DNA of 64,000 nt. Source: Bacilli bacterium (lineage in GTDB: Bacteria; Bacillota_I; Bacilli_A; RF39; UBA660). The DNA is taken from NCBI GenBank assembly GCA_017528315.1, contig JAFXOW010000010.1, positions 1-64,000 on the forward strand, given 5' to 3'. The number at the start of each line of letters is the position of its first letter. Within the stretch, counting starts at the first letter, position 1. Positions 25,592 to 34,609 of the stretch are shown one piece after another. The translations under genes and the position numbers were made by a program. Below the pieces are notes generated by a model that saw nothing but the letters and a program-made list of their open reading frames with translations, was not told the DNA's origin and searched no databases.

Positions 25592-26719
25592 ATGAAAAAA
25601 AGAATATTTAAATTTTTTTTGTTATTAGTTATATTATTTTCTGTAACTGGTTGTATTAAGTATAATACATTAATGGAAATAAAAGAAGATAAATCAATGA
25701 ACTTTTCTATCATTTATGCTATTTCTAAAAGTATTTTTGAAATGGGAGAAGAAGCCAGTGATAAGTTATTAACATCTGATCAAAAACAAGAATTAATAAA
25801 ACAAGGATTTAAGGTGGAAGATTATTTAGATGATAATTTTCAAGGTTTTCAAATATCTAAAAAAATTGATAATATTGATAATGTAAGTATAGAAAGTGAC
25901 GTAATATACAGTCTTTCTAAAATACCTGAAAATAGTAACACTAAAATGTTTAAAGTAATTAAAGATACTGATAAAAATATTTATACAGCTAATTTTACAT
26001 TTAATGCAAATGATAGTGATATAAAGAATATTAATCAAGAAACTAATGAAAATTCTACAATTGATTTATCTGGATTAGATGAAGAAATTAAAAATTCTTT
26101 AGATTTAAAATATGTTGTTAAATTACCATATGCTGCAATTAGTTCAAATGCAACAAGTAAAAGTGAAGATAATCGTGAATTAACTTGGAATTTATCAAGT
26201 GATAATATAGAAACCATAAGATTTCAATTTGAACTTAAAAATTCAAAAGAGAATATAGTAAGTACTTCAAATATTATTATTATTATTCCTATCATTATTG
26301 TTTTATTAATAATTGTAATGATAATAGTTTTATTAATTAAAAAGAGAGAAAATAAAAAAAATAATGTTGTAAATTTAGATATACCGGTAGTACCAGCAGA
26401 ATTAACTTCAACTATATCCCAGACAAAAACAGGTGATGAACAGTCAGTAAATTCATCTGATGAAAAAATAACAATTCAAGTCTTGCCGGTTAATTTAAAT
26501 GAACAAAAAGAAAATATAGATACTTCTACAGAGTTAAAAACTGATATTTCAACAGAAAATAATAATTCAATTAATCAATTCGAAATAGGAAATCAGAATA
26601 TTTCTACTAATGATAATTTAATAAATAAAGATTCAAAAGATTTACTATCAAATAATTCAGAAAATATAAATAATCAAAACATAAATAAAAGTAATAACAA
26701 TGAAACACCATTAATATAA
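25592..26719 (+). CDS. LppM-like lipoprotein with a C-terminal membrane helix
   Basis: 375 residues. A signal peptide ends in the lipobox VTGC, so Cys20 or so is lipidated. The extracytoplasmic domain starting YNTLMEIKEDKSMNFSII resembles LppM-type lipoprotein domains. A strongly hydrophobic Ile-rich helix lies near 226-248, followed by Lys/Arg and a long tail rich in Asn, Ser and Thr (about 255-375), which would then be cytoplasmic. A lipoprotein with both a lipid anchor and a later transmembrane helix is uncommon but known for this family. Function unknown. Confidence 0.65.
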   Translation: MKKRIFKFFLLLVILFSVTGCIKYNTLMEIKEDKSMNFSIIYAISKSIFEMGEEASDKLLTSDQKQELIKQGFKVEDYLDDNFQGFQISKKIDNIDNVSIESDVIYSLSKIPENSNTKMFKVIKDTDKNIYTANFTFNANDSDIKNINQETNENSTIDLSGLDEEIKNSLDLKYVVKLPYAAISSNATSKSEDNRELTWNLSSDNIETIRFQFELKNSKENIVSTSNIIIIIPIIIVLLIIVMIIVLLIKKRENKKNNVVNLDIPVVPAELTSTISQTKTGDEQSVNSSDEKITIQVLPVNLNEQKENIDTSTELKTDISTENNNSINQFEIGNQNISTNDNLINKDSKDLLSNNSENINNQNINKSNNNETPLI

Positions 26720-26748
26720 TAAATATATATTAAATTAGTAAAAAAATC

Positions 26749-26777
26749 TTGATTTTCTATAGATTATTTGATATTAT
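26749..26777 (+). promoter_or_regulatory. promoter of the ileS T-box leader
   Basis: TTGATT (26749-26754), 17 bp spacer, TATTAT (26772-26777) with extended TGA. Start about 26784. Confidence 0.75.
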
Positions 26778-26783
26778 TTAGTA

Positions 26784-26994
26784 CATAAGCAAATGCGAAA
26801 GACGGAGTATAGGAGTTTTTTAGAGAGTTTACGGTTGGTGCAAGTAAATAAAATGAATATACTTAGATCACTTTCAAGTGCTATTTATGGATAAGATAAA
26901 TACGGTCATGCGTTATAATGAATAAGAGTTTTAAATAAAACTAAATTAAGGTGGTAACACGGTATTTCGTCCTTTCGAGATCCGTGTTTTTATA
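26784..26994 (+). promoter_or_regulatory. T-box leader (tRNA-Ile sensing) of ileS
   Basis: The conserved T-box sequence AAGGTGGTAACACGG is at 26948-26962. The terminator arm AACACGG (26956-26962) pairs with CCGTGTT (26982-26988) followed by T residues, so the T-box itself forms part of the terminator, as expected for antitermination. In stem I the likely specifier is ATC in TTAGATCACTTTC near 26870, an Ile codon, matching the downstream gene. Uncharged tRNA-Ile would promote readthrough into ileS. Confidence 0.93.
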
Positions 26995-27011
26995 TTTAAA
27001 GGAGGATATTT

Positions 27012-30000
27012 ATGTTTAAAAAATTAGAAAATGAAAAAACAAGTGTTTTAGAAAGTAAAATCTCTGAGCGTTGGGAAAAGATGGATATTTTAAAACGTTC
27101 TTTAGAAAATAAAAAAGATACTTTTGTTTTCTATGATGGACCAGCAACTGCTAATGGTTTTCCCGGTCTTCATCATATGGTTGCTAAATTCTTAAAAGAT
27201 AGTTTTTGTAAGTATAAAACTATGCAAGGTAATAAAGTATTAAGAAAAGTGGGATGGGATACTCATGGTTTACCAGTTGAAGTAGAAGTTGAAAAGACTT
27301 TAGGCTTTACTGAAAAAGGTGATATTGAAAAATATGGTGTTAAAGAATTTAATGAGAAGTGTCGTGAAATAGTATGGAAAAATGAAAAGGCTTTTTCAGA
27401 TTTAACAACAAAAATGGGTCAATTTATTGATCTAAAAAATCCTTATGTGACTTATGATAATAATTATATTGAAACAGAATGGTATATTTTAAAAAAATTC
27501 TTTGATGAAGGTTTATTTTATGAAGGAGTAAAAATTGTTCCTTATTGTACTAGATGTGGAACAGGACTTGCAAGTCATGAAGTTGCTCAAGGTTATAAAG
27601 AAATTACAGCTCAAACAGTTATTGTACCATTTAAAAAGAGTGATGAGGATGTTTATTTTCTAGTTTGGACAACAACACCTTGGACACTTATTTCGAATGT
27701 TGCTTTGTGTGTTAATCCAGATGAGGTGTATGTAAAAGTTGAAAGTAAAGGATATAAATTTATTTTAGCTAAAGCTTTAGTATCAGGGGTTTTAGGTGAT
27801 GAATATAAAATTTTAGAAGAATATACAGGAAAAGATCTTGAATATATTGAATATGAACAATTAATTCCAAGTCTTAAAGTAAATAAAAAAGCTTTCTTTG
27901 TAACATGTGACTCGTACGTTACAATGAGTGATGGTACCGGAATAGTTCATATAGCACCGGCCTTTGGAGAAGATGATTCAAAAGTAGGTAAAAAATATAA
28001 TCTTCCTTATTTAAATCCAGTAGGTGAAGATGGAAAATACACCGAAGGACTTTGGAAAGGTATGTCTGTTTTTGATGCTGATTTAGAAGTAATTAAATAT
28101 TTAAAAGAAAATGATAAATTATTTAAAAAACAAAAAATGGTTCACAATTATCCTCATTGTTGGAGATGTGGAACTCCACTTTTATATTATTCTAAACCAA
28201 GTTTTTATTTAGAAGTTACTAAAATTAAAGATAAGATTATTGAAGCAAATAAAACAGTTAATTGGTATCCAGAATATGTTGGAGAAAAACGTTTTGGTAA
28301 TTGGCTTTTAAATTTAAATGATTGGGCTATATCAAGAAGTAGATATTGGGGAACACCACTTCCTTTATGGAGATGTGAATGTGGGTGTGATGTGATGATT
28401 GGATCTCGTGAAGAACTTGTAGAAAAAGCTATCGAGAGGATTGATGGAACTATAGAACTACATCGTCCATATGTTGATGATGTTCATATTAAATGTCCTA
28501 AATGTGGAAAAACTATGAATAGAGTTAAAGATGTAATTGATTGTTGGTTTGATTCAGGTGCAATGCCATTTGCTCAGTATCATTATCCATTTGAGAATAT
28601 TGAACTTTGGGAAAGTCAATTTCCAGCTGACTTTATTTGTGAAGGAATTGATCAAACAAGAGGTTGGTTTTATTCACTTTTAGTTATATCGGTATTTTTA
28701 AAAGGAGTATCACCATATAAAAATGTATTAGTTAATGATTTACTACTTGATAAAGATGGTAAAAAAATGAGTAAAAGTAAAGGTAATATTGTTGAACCAT
28801 TTACAACTATAGAAAAATATGGAGCAGATACAGTTAGATTTTATCTTCCATATGTAAGTCCGGTTTGGACACCTTTAAAATTTGATGAAGAAGGATTAAA
28901 AGAAGTTCATTCTAAATTCTTTAATCCACTTCTTAATACTTATACTTTCTTTGAAACTTATGCTAATATTGATAATATTGATCCAAGAAGTTATGAGATT
29001 AAGTATGAGGATCTTGAAGAAATAGATAAATGGTTATTATCAAAATATAATAAATTACTTAAATATGTAACAGAAAGTTATGATGAGTATGATTTAAATA
29101 AAGTAGTAAGAGCTTTAGTAACTTTTGTATCAGATGATTTATCAAATTGGTATATAAGACGTAATCGTAATAGATTCTGGGGAAGTAGTATAGATGATAG
29201 TAAAAAAGCCGTTTATAAAACTACTTATGATGTTTTAGTTGGACTATCTAAAATAATTGCTCCAATTGTTCCATTTATATCAGAAAATTTATATACTAAA
29301 CTAACTGATATGGAAAGTGTTCATTTAGCTGATTTTCCTAAGTATGATAAAAAAATGATTAAGCCGGCAATCGAAGAAAAAATGGATACAGTTCGCGATT
29401 TAATTTCAATAGGTCGTAAAGTAAGAGAAGACGTAAAAATTAAAGTTCGTGAACCTTTAAGTGAAGTAATTTTAGATAGTAAATTAAAAAAAGTTATTGG
29501 TGATTTAACTGAATTAATTAAAGAAGAATTAAATGTTAAAAATATTAAATTTGCTAATAATTTAGATTCTTATATTTCTTATGATATAAAACCAAACTTT
29601 AAAGTATGTGGAAAGATATTTGGTTCAAATGTAAAATTATTATCAGATTATCTTAAAAATTTATCTAAAGAAGAAATTACTAAACTTGATTTAGGAGAAG
29701 TTCTTAATATTACGTTAAATGATACAGAATATGAACTAAATCGAGAAATGCTTGATATTCGTGTTAATTCTAAAGAAGGATATAATACTGGAATTGATAA
29801 TAATTTATTTATTATTTTAAATACAACCTTAACTGAAGATTTAATTAATGAGGGAATTGCAAGGGAATTAGTTAGTAAAGTTCAAAACTTAAGAAAATCA
29901 TATGACTTTAATATAACTGATAGAATTTATATTTATTATTATAGTGATGAAAATTTAATGGAAAGAATAAAAGATTATATAGAGTTTATTAAAAAAGAAA

Positions 30001-30092
30001 CTTTATGCGATTCCATTATTTTAGAAAAGATAGTTGATGATGTTACTAATTTAAATGGAATAGATGTTTATCTTGATGTAAAAAGAGTGTAA
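27012..30092 (+). CDS. ileS: isoleucyl-tRNA synthetase, type 2 (IleRS2)
   Basis: Class I aminoacyl-tRNA synthetase charging tRNA-Ile. The HIGH motif is in the form GPATANGFPGLHH (43-55), KMSKS appears as DGKKMSKSKGN near residue 586, and GWDTHGLPVEVEVEK follows the nucleotide site. The CP1 editing region includes VWTTTPWTLISN. The PGLHH form, the GWDTHGLPVE block and 1026-residue length point to the eukaryote-like IleRS2 clade rather than the usual bacterial IleRS1. IleRS2 enzymes are generally much less sensitive to mupirocin. Expression is controlled by the T-box leader just upstream. Confidence 0.96.
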   Translation: MFKKLENEKTSVLESKISERWEKMDILKRSLENKKDTFVFYDGPATANGFPGLHHMVAKFLKDSFCKYKTMQGNKVLRKVGWDTHGLPVEVEVEKTLGFTEKGDIEKYGVKEFNEKCREIVWKNEKAFSDLTTKMGQFIDLKNPYVTYDNNYIETEWYILKKFFDEGLFYEGVKIVPYCTRCGTGLASHEVAQGYKEITAQTVIVPFKKSDEDVYFLVWTTTPWTLISNVALCVNPDEVYVKVESKGYKFILAKALVSGVLGDEYKILEEYTGKDLEYIEYEQLIPSLKVNKKAFFVTCDSYVTMSDGTGIVHIAPAFGEDDSKVGKKYNLPYLNPVGEDGKYTEGLWKGMSVFDADLEVIKYLKENDKLFKKQKMVHNYPHCWRCGTPLLYYSKPSFYLEVTKIKDKIIEANKTVNWYPEYVGEKRFGNWLLNLNDWAISRSRYWGTPLPLWRCECGCDVMIGSREELVEKAIERIDGTIELHRPYVDDVHIKCPKCGKTMNRVKDVIDCWFDSGAMPFAQYHYPFENIELWESQFPADFICEGIDQTRGWFYSLLVISVFLKGVSPYKNVLVNDLLLDKDGKKMSKSKGNIVEPFTTIEKYGADTVRFYLPYVSPVWTPLKFDEEGLKEVHSKFFNPLLNTYTFFETYANIDNIDPRSYEIKYEDLEEIDKWLLSKYNKLLKYVTESYDEYDLNKVVRALVTFVSDDLSNWYIRRNRNRFWGSSIDDSKKAVYKTTYDVLVGLSKIIAPIVPFISENLYTKLTDMESVHLADFPKYDKKMIKPAIEEKMDTVRDLISIGRKVREDVKIKVREPLSEVILDSKLKKVIGDLTELIKEELNVKNIKFANNLDSYISYDIKPNFKVCGKIFGSNVKLLSDYLKNLSKEEITKLDLGEVLNITLNDTEYELNREMLDIRVNSKEGYNTGIDNNLFIILNTTLTEDLINEGIARELVSKVQNLRKSYDFNITDRIYIYYYSDENLMERIKDYIEFIKKETLCDSIILEKIVDDVTNLNGIDVYLDVKRV

Positions 30093-30096
30093 ATTT

Positions 30097-30136
30097 AAAA
30101 TGACAATAGTTGTAAAATTATTGTCGTTTTATTTTA
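30097..30136 (+). terminator. terminator of ileS
   Basis: AAAATGACAATA (30097-30108) pairs with TATTGTCGTTTT (30119-30130), one G-U, ten-base loop, T-rich tail. Confidence 0.8.
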
Positions 30137-30191
30137 CATAATTATTTGCATATTAAATTTAAAAATATTAAAATAAATTTAAGAGGTTCTT

Positions 30192-31109
30192 ATGAATAAA
30201 GTTAAAAAAATAAAAAATTTATTTATTACATCATTTGTTTTATTTTTCTTAACTAATTATTCTTTAAAATTAGTAAAAGGATATGAAAAAGCAAGTAGTA
30301 TTATAAAAAGGCATCAACTGGAAGACAAACATTTTGAAAATATAGTTGCTCATCGAGGTTTTTCAGGACTATATCCCGAAAATACTCTTAGAAGTATAGA
30401 TGAAGCTTCAAAGTTAGATTGTTGTGATATGATAGAAGTAGATATAAGATTTACTAAAAACAATATTCTAGTTTTACATCATGATTCAATAATTTCTTTA
30501 GAAGATATTTTAGTTCAAATAGAAGATATAGATTTATCAGAAATAGATGAAGAGCTAATAATAAAAAACTATCCATTTTATAATTTAAGTAATTTGTTAT
30601 ATGATGATACTTTATTTTTATTTAAAAGATTTTTAGAAAGCGTGAGTGACACTGAACAATTAGTTAGATTGCAAACAGTATTAAATCATTATGATTTTTC
30701 TAAATCTCTTATTTTAGATATTAAAACTAGTGAAGTTAATTTTGATATGATTAACTTACTTAATGATTTAGTAAAAGATTATAAAGATAATATTTACATT
30801 CAATCAGATTATTTTCCTTTTTTAGATAATATGATAAAATTATATCCAGATTATAAATATTTATATATTATTAAGTCTAAAGATGCAATAAAAAATAAAA
30901 ATAATAATTTTTATGGATATACTGTTAAATTTAGTTTACTTGATAAAATTAATATTCAAAAAGATAAATTATATTTAATTTATACTATTAATTCTAACCA
31001 GAAATATTTAAATTTATTAAATAGTAAAAATTATAATGATAATATGTATATAATAACTGATAATCCAGATTATATATGTGCTTTAAGTAGTAAAAAATTA
31101 AGAAAGTAG
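30192..31109 (+). CDS. membrane-anchored glycerophosphodiester phosphodiesterase
   Basis: 305 residues. One N-terminal hydrophobic helix (about 10-28) anchors the protein. The GDPD TIM-barrel signature is present: VAHRGFSG and YPENTLRSIDEA near residues 54-75, EVDIRFTKNN, and LHHDSI. These supply the catalytic His pair and metal-binding Glu/Asp. The region after LHHDSI has an insert compared with simple GDPDs. It would hydrolyse glycerophosphodiesters to glycerol 3-phosphate at the cell surface. rsmI follows after eight bases. Confidence 0.88.
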   Translation: MNKVKKIKNLFITSFVLFFLTNYSLKLVKGYEKASSIIKRHQLEDKHFENIVAHRGFSGLYPENTLRSIDEASKLDCCDMIEVDIRFTKNNILVLHHDSIISLEDILVQIEDIDLSEIDEELIIKNYPFYNLSNLLYDDTLFLFKRFLESVSDTEQLVRLQTVLNHYDFSKSLILDIKTSEVNFDMINLLNDLVKDYKDNIYIQSDYFPFLDNMIKLYPDYKYLYIIKSKDAIKNKNNNFYGYTVKFSLLDKINIQKDKLYLIYTINSNQKYLNLLNSKNYNDNMYIITDNPDYICALSSKKLRK

Positions 31110-31117
31110 GTAATATT

Positions 31118-31969
31118 ATGGGAATTTTATATGTTGTAGCTACTCCAATTGGAAATAAAGATGATATATCGAAAAGAGCAATTGAAGTTTTAGAAAATGT
31201 TGATTTAATTTTATGTGAAGATACAAGAAATTCTAGTAATCTGTTAAATTTATTAAATATAAAAAATAAACTTGTGTCTTATCATAAATTTAATGAAGTT
31301 GAAAGAAGCAAGGAAGCTCTAAAATTACTTCAAAATGGACAAAATATAGCAATTATAACTGATGCAGGTACTCCTTGTATATCAGATCCTGGTAGTATTT
31401 TAGTTAATGAATGTCTTAAAAATAATATTCTAGTTTATAGTATTCCAGGACCAAACGCTTTAATTACAGCTTTATCATCATCTGGTTTAACTATTTCTAA
31501 TTTTGCTTTTTATGGTTTTTTAGAGCGAAAAAATAATAGTCAAAAAGAACATTTAAAATTAATTAATGATAATGATATAGAAATAGTAGTTTTTTATGAG
31601 TCTCCTAAAAGAGTAATTGATACTTTAAAAAATATTTTGGAAGTAATGGATAATCCTTATGTAGTTATTTTAAATGATTTAACTAAAAAGTTTGAAAGAA
31701 AGTATTATGGAAAAACTAAAGAAGTTTTAGAAAAACTTTTTAATAATCAAAATGCTAGTTTAGGAGAATATGTAATAATTGTTTCTAAAAATAAAAAGAA
31801 TATTAAAGAAGAAAATAATATATTAACTCCGGAAGCTATTCTTGTTGATATTTTAGTAAAAGAAAAATGTACATTAAAAGATGCTATAAAAATAGCATCT
31901 CAAAATAATAAAATATATAGTAAAAATGAATATTATAATGCTTCTTTAAATTTAAAAAGGATTCTCTAA
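31118..31969 (+). CDS. rsmI: 16S rRNA 2'-O-ribose C1402 methyltransferase RsmI
   Basis: SAM-dependent methyltransferase that modifies C1402 of 16S rRNA in the decoding centre. Diagnostic motifs: LYVVATPIGNKDDISKRA at the start, LCEDTRNSSNLL, ITDAGTPCISDPG and GPNALITAL. 283 residues, normal length. It is cotranscribed with the GDPD gene and ends at a convergent terminator. Confidence 0.95.
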   Translation: MGILYVVATPIGNKDDISKRAIEVLENVDLILCEDTRNSSNLLNLLNIKNKLVSYHKFNEVERSKEALKLLQNGQNIAIITDAGTPCISDPGSILVNECLKNNILVYSIPGPNALITALSSSGLTISNFAFYGFLERKNNSQKEHLKLINDNDIEIVVFYESPKRVIDTLKNILEVMDNPYVVILNDLTKKFERKYYGKTKEVLEKLFNNQNASLGEYVIIVSKNKKNIKEENNILTPEAILVDILVKEKCTLKDAIKIASQNNKIYSKNEYYNASLNLKRIL

Positions 31970-31985
31970 AGAATTCTTTTATTTT
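31954..31985. terminator. terminator between rsmI and the DUF362 gene
   Basis: AAAAAGGATTCT pairs with AGAATTCTTTT (31970-31980), one G-U, four-base loop; T-rich on the + side and A-rich upstream. Confidence 0.75.
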
Positions 31986-32869
31986 ATATTAATAAGCTCA
32001 TAGTCACAACTTCCAAGTCCAAGGGTTTCAGCATATTTAGTAATTTCTCGTCCAACTTGTCTATCAATGCGAGTTTTAAGTTTATTTGTACCTGGATCAC
32101 TTGAATTCCAAATCATATCAATAAAAGCTTGATCGTTTGCAACAGGATCTAAACTGGCAATAATACCTAAGTCATTCATAACTGGATCTCCTTGATTGGC
32201 ATCACAATCACAGTCAACTGATAAAGCATTCATTACTGTTATATAGACAATAGGTTTATTGTTTTCTTTTAAATAATCAGCAACAGCAGTTGCAGCTTCA
32301 GCCATTGATTCAATAAAATCAATTTGTTCATATTCACACATCCAACATTTATTAGGATCTTCCGTTTGACCACATGAATGAATATAAGCTTTACCATTTC
32401 TTGAAGCAATACCAATAGATTGATTTTTAAGATTAGCTCCAAATCCTCCCATAGCATGACCTTTTCCATGAGCAAGATTTAAAATAGAATCATAATTTTT
32501 AAAGTGTTCTCCAATAATATCATATTTTAAATGTTTACCTTTATGAACAGGTATTTTAAATTCAGAATCACTATCCATAATATCAACATTGGCAATACTT
32601 GTAAATCCATGTTCTTCTGCTACTTTTAGATGTTCTTTTACATTGTTTCTTTTACCAGGATAAGCTGTATTACATTCAATTATTGTTCCATTTAATTTTT
32701 TTACTAAAGGTCCAATTAAATCGGCTTTTAAATATCCTTTAGAACCATGTTCACCAGTTGATACCTTTATACCAACATTACCTGTTAAATCTATTCCTAA
32801 TGCATCATATATTTTAATTAAACTATCACTTGTTATTTCATTAGTAAAATATACTTTAGATTTTTCCAT
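31979..32869 (-). CDS. DUF362-domain protein
   Basis: 297 residues starting at ATG 32869; AAAGGA lies nine bases upstream, while the longer frame to 32887 has no ribosome site. The chain matches the DUF362 group: KVYFTN at the start, GIKVSTGEHGSKGYL, LAHGKGHAMGGFGANLKN, and Cys-rich HSCGQTEDPNKCWMCEY and DCDCDANQGDP. Some DUF362 proteins carry ferredoxin domains; this one has no obvious 4Fe-4S pattern, but the Cys residues could bind metal. Function unknown. It is a monocistronic gene. Confidence 0.8.
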   Translation of the reverse strand: MEKSKVYFTNEITSDSLIKIYDALGIDLTGNVGIKVSTGEHGSKGYLKADLIGPLVKKLNGTIIECNTAYPGKRNNVKEHLKVAEEHGFTSIANVDIMDSDSEFKIPVHKGKHLKYDIIGEHFKNYDSILNLAHGKGHAMGGFGANLKNQSIGIASRNGKAYIHSCGQTEDPNKCWMCEYEQIDFIESMAEAATAVADYLKENNKPIVYITVMNALSVDCDCDANQGDPVMNDLGIIASLDPVANDQAFIDMIWNSSDPGTNKLKTRIDRQVGREITKYAETLGLGSCDYELINIK

Positions 32870-32943
32870 TAAATCATATCCTTTCATAATTACTTATATT
32901 ATATAAGAAATTTAAAAAAATTCAATATATTTAAAAGAATATT

Positions 32944-32966
32944 AAAAAAACGAACTATAAAGTTCG
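32944..32966 (-). terminator. terminator of tRNA-Gly
   Basis: On the - strand CGAACT and AGTTCG (32951-32956 and 32961-32966 on the + strand) form a stem followed by seven T residues (A-run at 32944-32950). Confidence 0.8.
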
Positions 32967-32979
32967 ACTAAATTACAAA

Positions 32980-33053
32980 TGGAGCGGATGATGGGAATCG
33001 AACCCACGTGGTCAGCTTGGAAGGCTGAAGTTCTACCATTAAACTACATCCGC
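32980..33053 (-). tRNA. tRNA-Gly(TCC)
   Basis: Read on the - strand: acceptor GCGGATG pairs with CATCCGC, anticodon loop CTTCCAA (anticodon TCC), T arm GTGGGTTCGATTCCCAT, discriminator T and encoded CCA (32980-32982). 74 nt. Confidence 0.95.
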
Positions 33054-33095
33054 ATGTATATTTTTTTATATTCCTGAACAAGCAAGACATGTATA

Positions 33096-33123
33096 ATTAT
33101 ATCAAAAATTATATAAAAGTCAA
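33096..33123 (-). promoter_or_regulatory. promoter of tRNA-Gly
   Basis: On the - strand: TTGACT (33118-33123), 16 bp spacer, TATAAT (33096-33101) with extended TGA. Confidence 0.75.
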
Positions 33124-33184
33124 CGCTTTTTTAAAAATTTATATTATTTAAAAGTATTAATAGTAAAAATTAAAGTCCAATTAG

Positions 33185-33213
33185 TTTACATTTAGTTTCT
33201 TAAATGATATACT
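33185..33213 (+). promoter_or_regulatory. promoter of the ftsY operon
   Basis: TTTACA (33185-33190), 17 bp spacer, TATACT (33208-33213) with extended TGA. Confidence 0.7.
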
Positions 33214-33238
33214 TTTATTTGAAAGGAAAGTGGTAAAA

Positions 33239-34291
33239 ATGGGACTTTTTAATAATATTAAAAATTTATTTAAAAAAGAAAATGTTGATATAGATAAAAA
33301 AGAAGAAGTAAAAAATGAAGTAAGAGATGTCGAAAAAGAAAAGAATATTGATATTAAAGAAGATAGAGAGATAAAATTATATGAAAAGGGATTGTCTAAG
33401 TCAAGAAATAATTTTGTTAATAAATTAATTAATTTAAATAATAAAACTAAAAAAATTACAGATGAATATTTTGATTCTCTAGAAGAAATATTAATTGAAG
33501 CTGATATTGGAGTTAATACAGTTTTATCATTTATAGAAAGACTTAAAAAACGTGTTAAATCAGAAAACATTACAGATTTAAATTATTTACAAGAGGTTAT
33601 TGTTGATGAATTATTCATAATCTATGTTGATAATTCCATTTTAACTAATAAAATTAACTATAATGAGAATGGTCCAACTGTTATGTTATTTGTTGGAGTA
33701 AATGGAGTTGGTAAAACTACTACAATTGGAAAAATTGCTAGTAAGTTAAAAAGAGAAGGTAAAAGTGTTTTGATGATTGCAGGAGACACTTTTAGAGCTG
33801 GAGCTGTCGAACAACTTGTCGAATGGGGAAATCGAGTAGAATGCCAGGTAGTAGTAGGACGCGAAAACTCGGATCCATCAAGTGTTATTTATGATGGACT
33901 TGTTAAAGCCAAAAATGATAATATTGATGTAGTACTAGTTGATACAGCAGGACGTTTACAAAATAAAGTAAATCTAATGAAAGAATTAGAAAAAATGAAT
34001 AAAGTAATTGGTAATATAATAGAAGGAGCACCAGAGGAGACATTACTAGTAATAGATGCAACAACAGGACAAAATGGAATAAGTCAAGCTAAAAATTTTA
34101 TGAGTATTACTAATATTACTGGTATAGTTTTAACGAAATTAGATGGAACAGCTAAAGGTGGAATAGTTTTAGCAATTAAAGAAGAATTAGATATACCAGT
34201 TAAGTATATAGGACTTGGTGAAGGAATTAATGATTTAGAAACTTTTGATATAGAAAAATATATCTATGGTTTATTTAAGGATATGATGTAA
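33239..34291 (+). CDS. ftsY: signal recognition particle receptor FtsY
   Basis: SRP receptor GTPase that docks ribosome-SRP complexes at the membrane. The start is ATG 33239 after GGAAAGTGG. A short charged A domain (about 1-55) precedes the N domain and the G domain with GVNGVGKTTTIGK, DTFRAGAVEQL, DTAGR and TKLDGTAKGG. 350 residues. ylxM starts on its last base. ffh, its partner, is about 14.5 kb downstream on the same strand. Confidence 0.96.
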   Translation: MGLFNNIKNLFKKENVDIDKKEEVKNEVRDVEKEKNIDIKEDREIKLYEKGLSKSRNNFVNKLINLNNKTKKITDEYFDSLEEILIEADIGVNTVLSFIERLKKRVKSENITDLNYLQEVIVDELFIIYVDNSILTNKINYNENGPTVMLFVGVNGVGKTTTIGKIASKLKREGKSVLMIAGDTFRAGAVEQLVEWGNRVECQVVVGRENSDPSSVIYDGLVKAKNDNIDVVLVDTAGRLQNKVNLMKELEKMNKVIGNIIEGAPEETLLVIDATTGQNGISQAKNFMSITNITGIVLTKLDGTAKGGIVLAIKEELDIPVKYIGLGEGINDLETFDIEKYIYGLFKDMM

Positions 34292-34584
34292 TGGAAAAAT
34301 TAATATATTTAAATAATTTATATGATTTATATGGATGTTTATTGACGGAGAAACAAAAAATATACTTTGAAGAATATTATTTTAATAACTTATCTTATGG
34401 AGAAATAAGTGAAAAATATAATATTAGTCGAGCTGCATCTTTTAAACAATTAAAGATAATAGAAGAAAAATTAGAAGAATATGAAGAAAAATTAAAATTA
34501 TTATATAAAAAAAATAAAATTAATGATATAATAACTAGAGTAGAGGATAGTAAGTTAAAGAAAGACTTAGAGGATCTATTCTAG
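34291..34584 (+). CDS. ylxM: YlxM, UPF0122 helix-turn-helix protein
   Basis: 97 residues with a sigma-70 region 4-like helix-turn-helix (LTEKQKIYFEEYY, LSYGEISEKYNISRAAS). YlxM proteins accompany SRP genes in Bacillota and have been linked to SRP function. In Bacillus the order is ftsY-ylxM-ffh; here ftsY-ylxM is kept but ffh has moved away. The gene starts on the last base of ftsY (ATGATGTAATGG), so expression is coupled. Confidence 0.9.
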   Translation: MEKLIYLNNLYDLYGCLLTEKQKIYFEEYYFNNLSYGEISEKYNISRAASFKQLKIIEEKLEEYEEKLKLLYKKNKINDIITRVEDSKLKKDLEDLF

Positions 34585-34609
34585 TTTTTCTTTGTTGGGA
34601 GGAAAAGAT

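Noticed and set aside
26720-26783. Extra small gene before the T-box
   Set aside because: Only a promoter is visible; no ribosome site with an open frame.
33181-33570. Open frame on the - strand opposite ftsY
   Set aside because: Ser/Phe-rich translation of the complement of a Lys/Glu-rich coding region; ftsY on the other strand has all family motifs.
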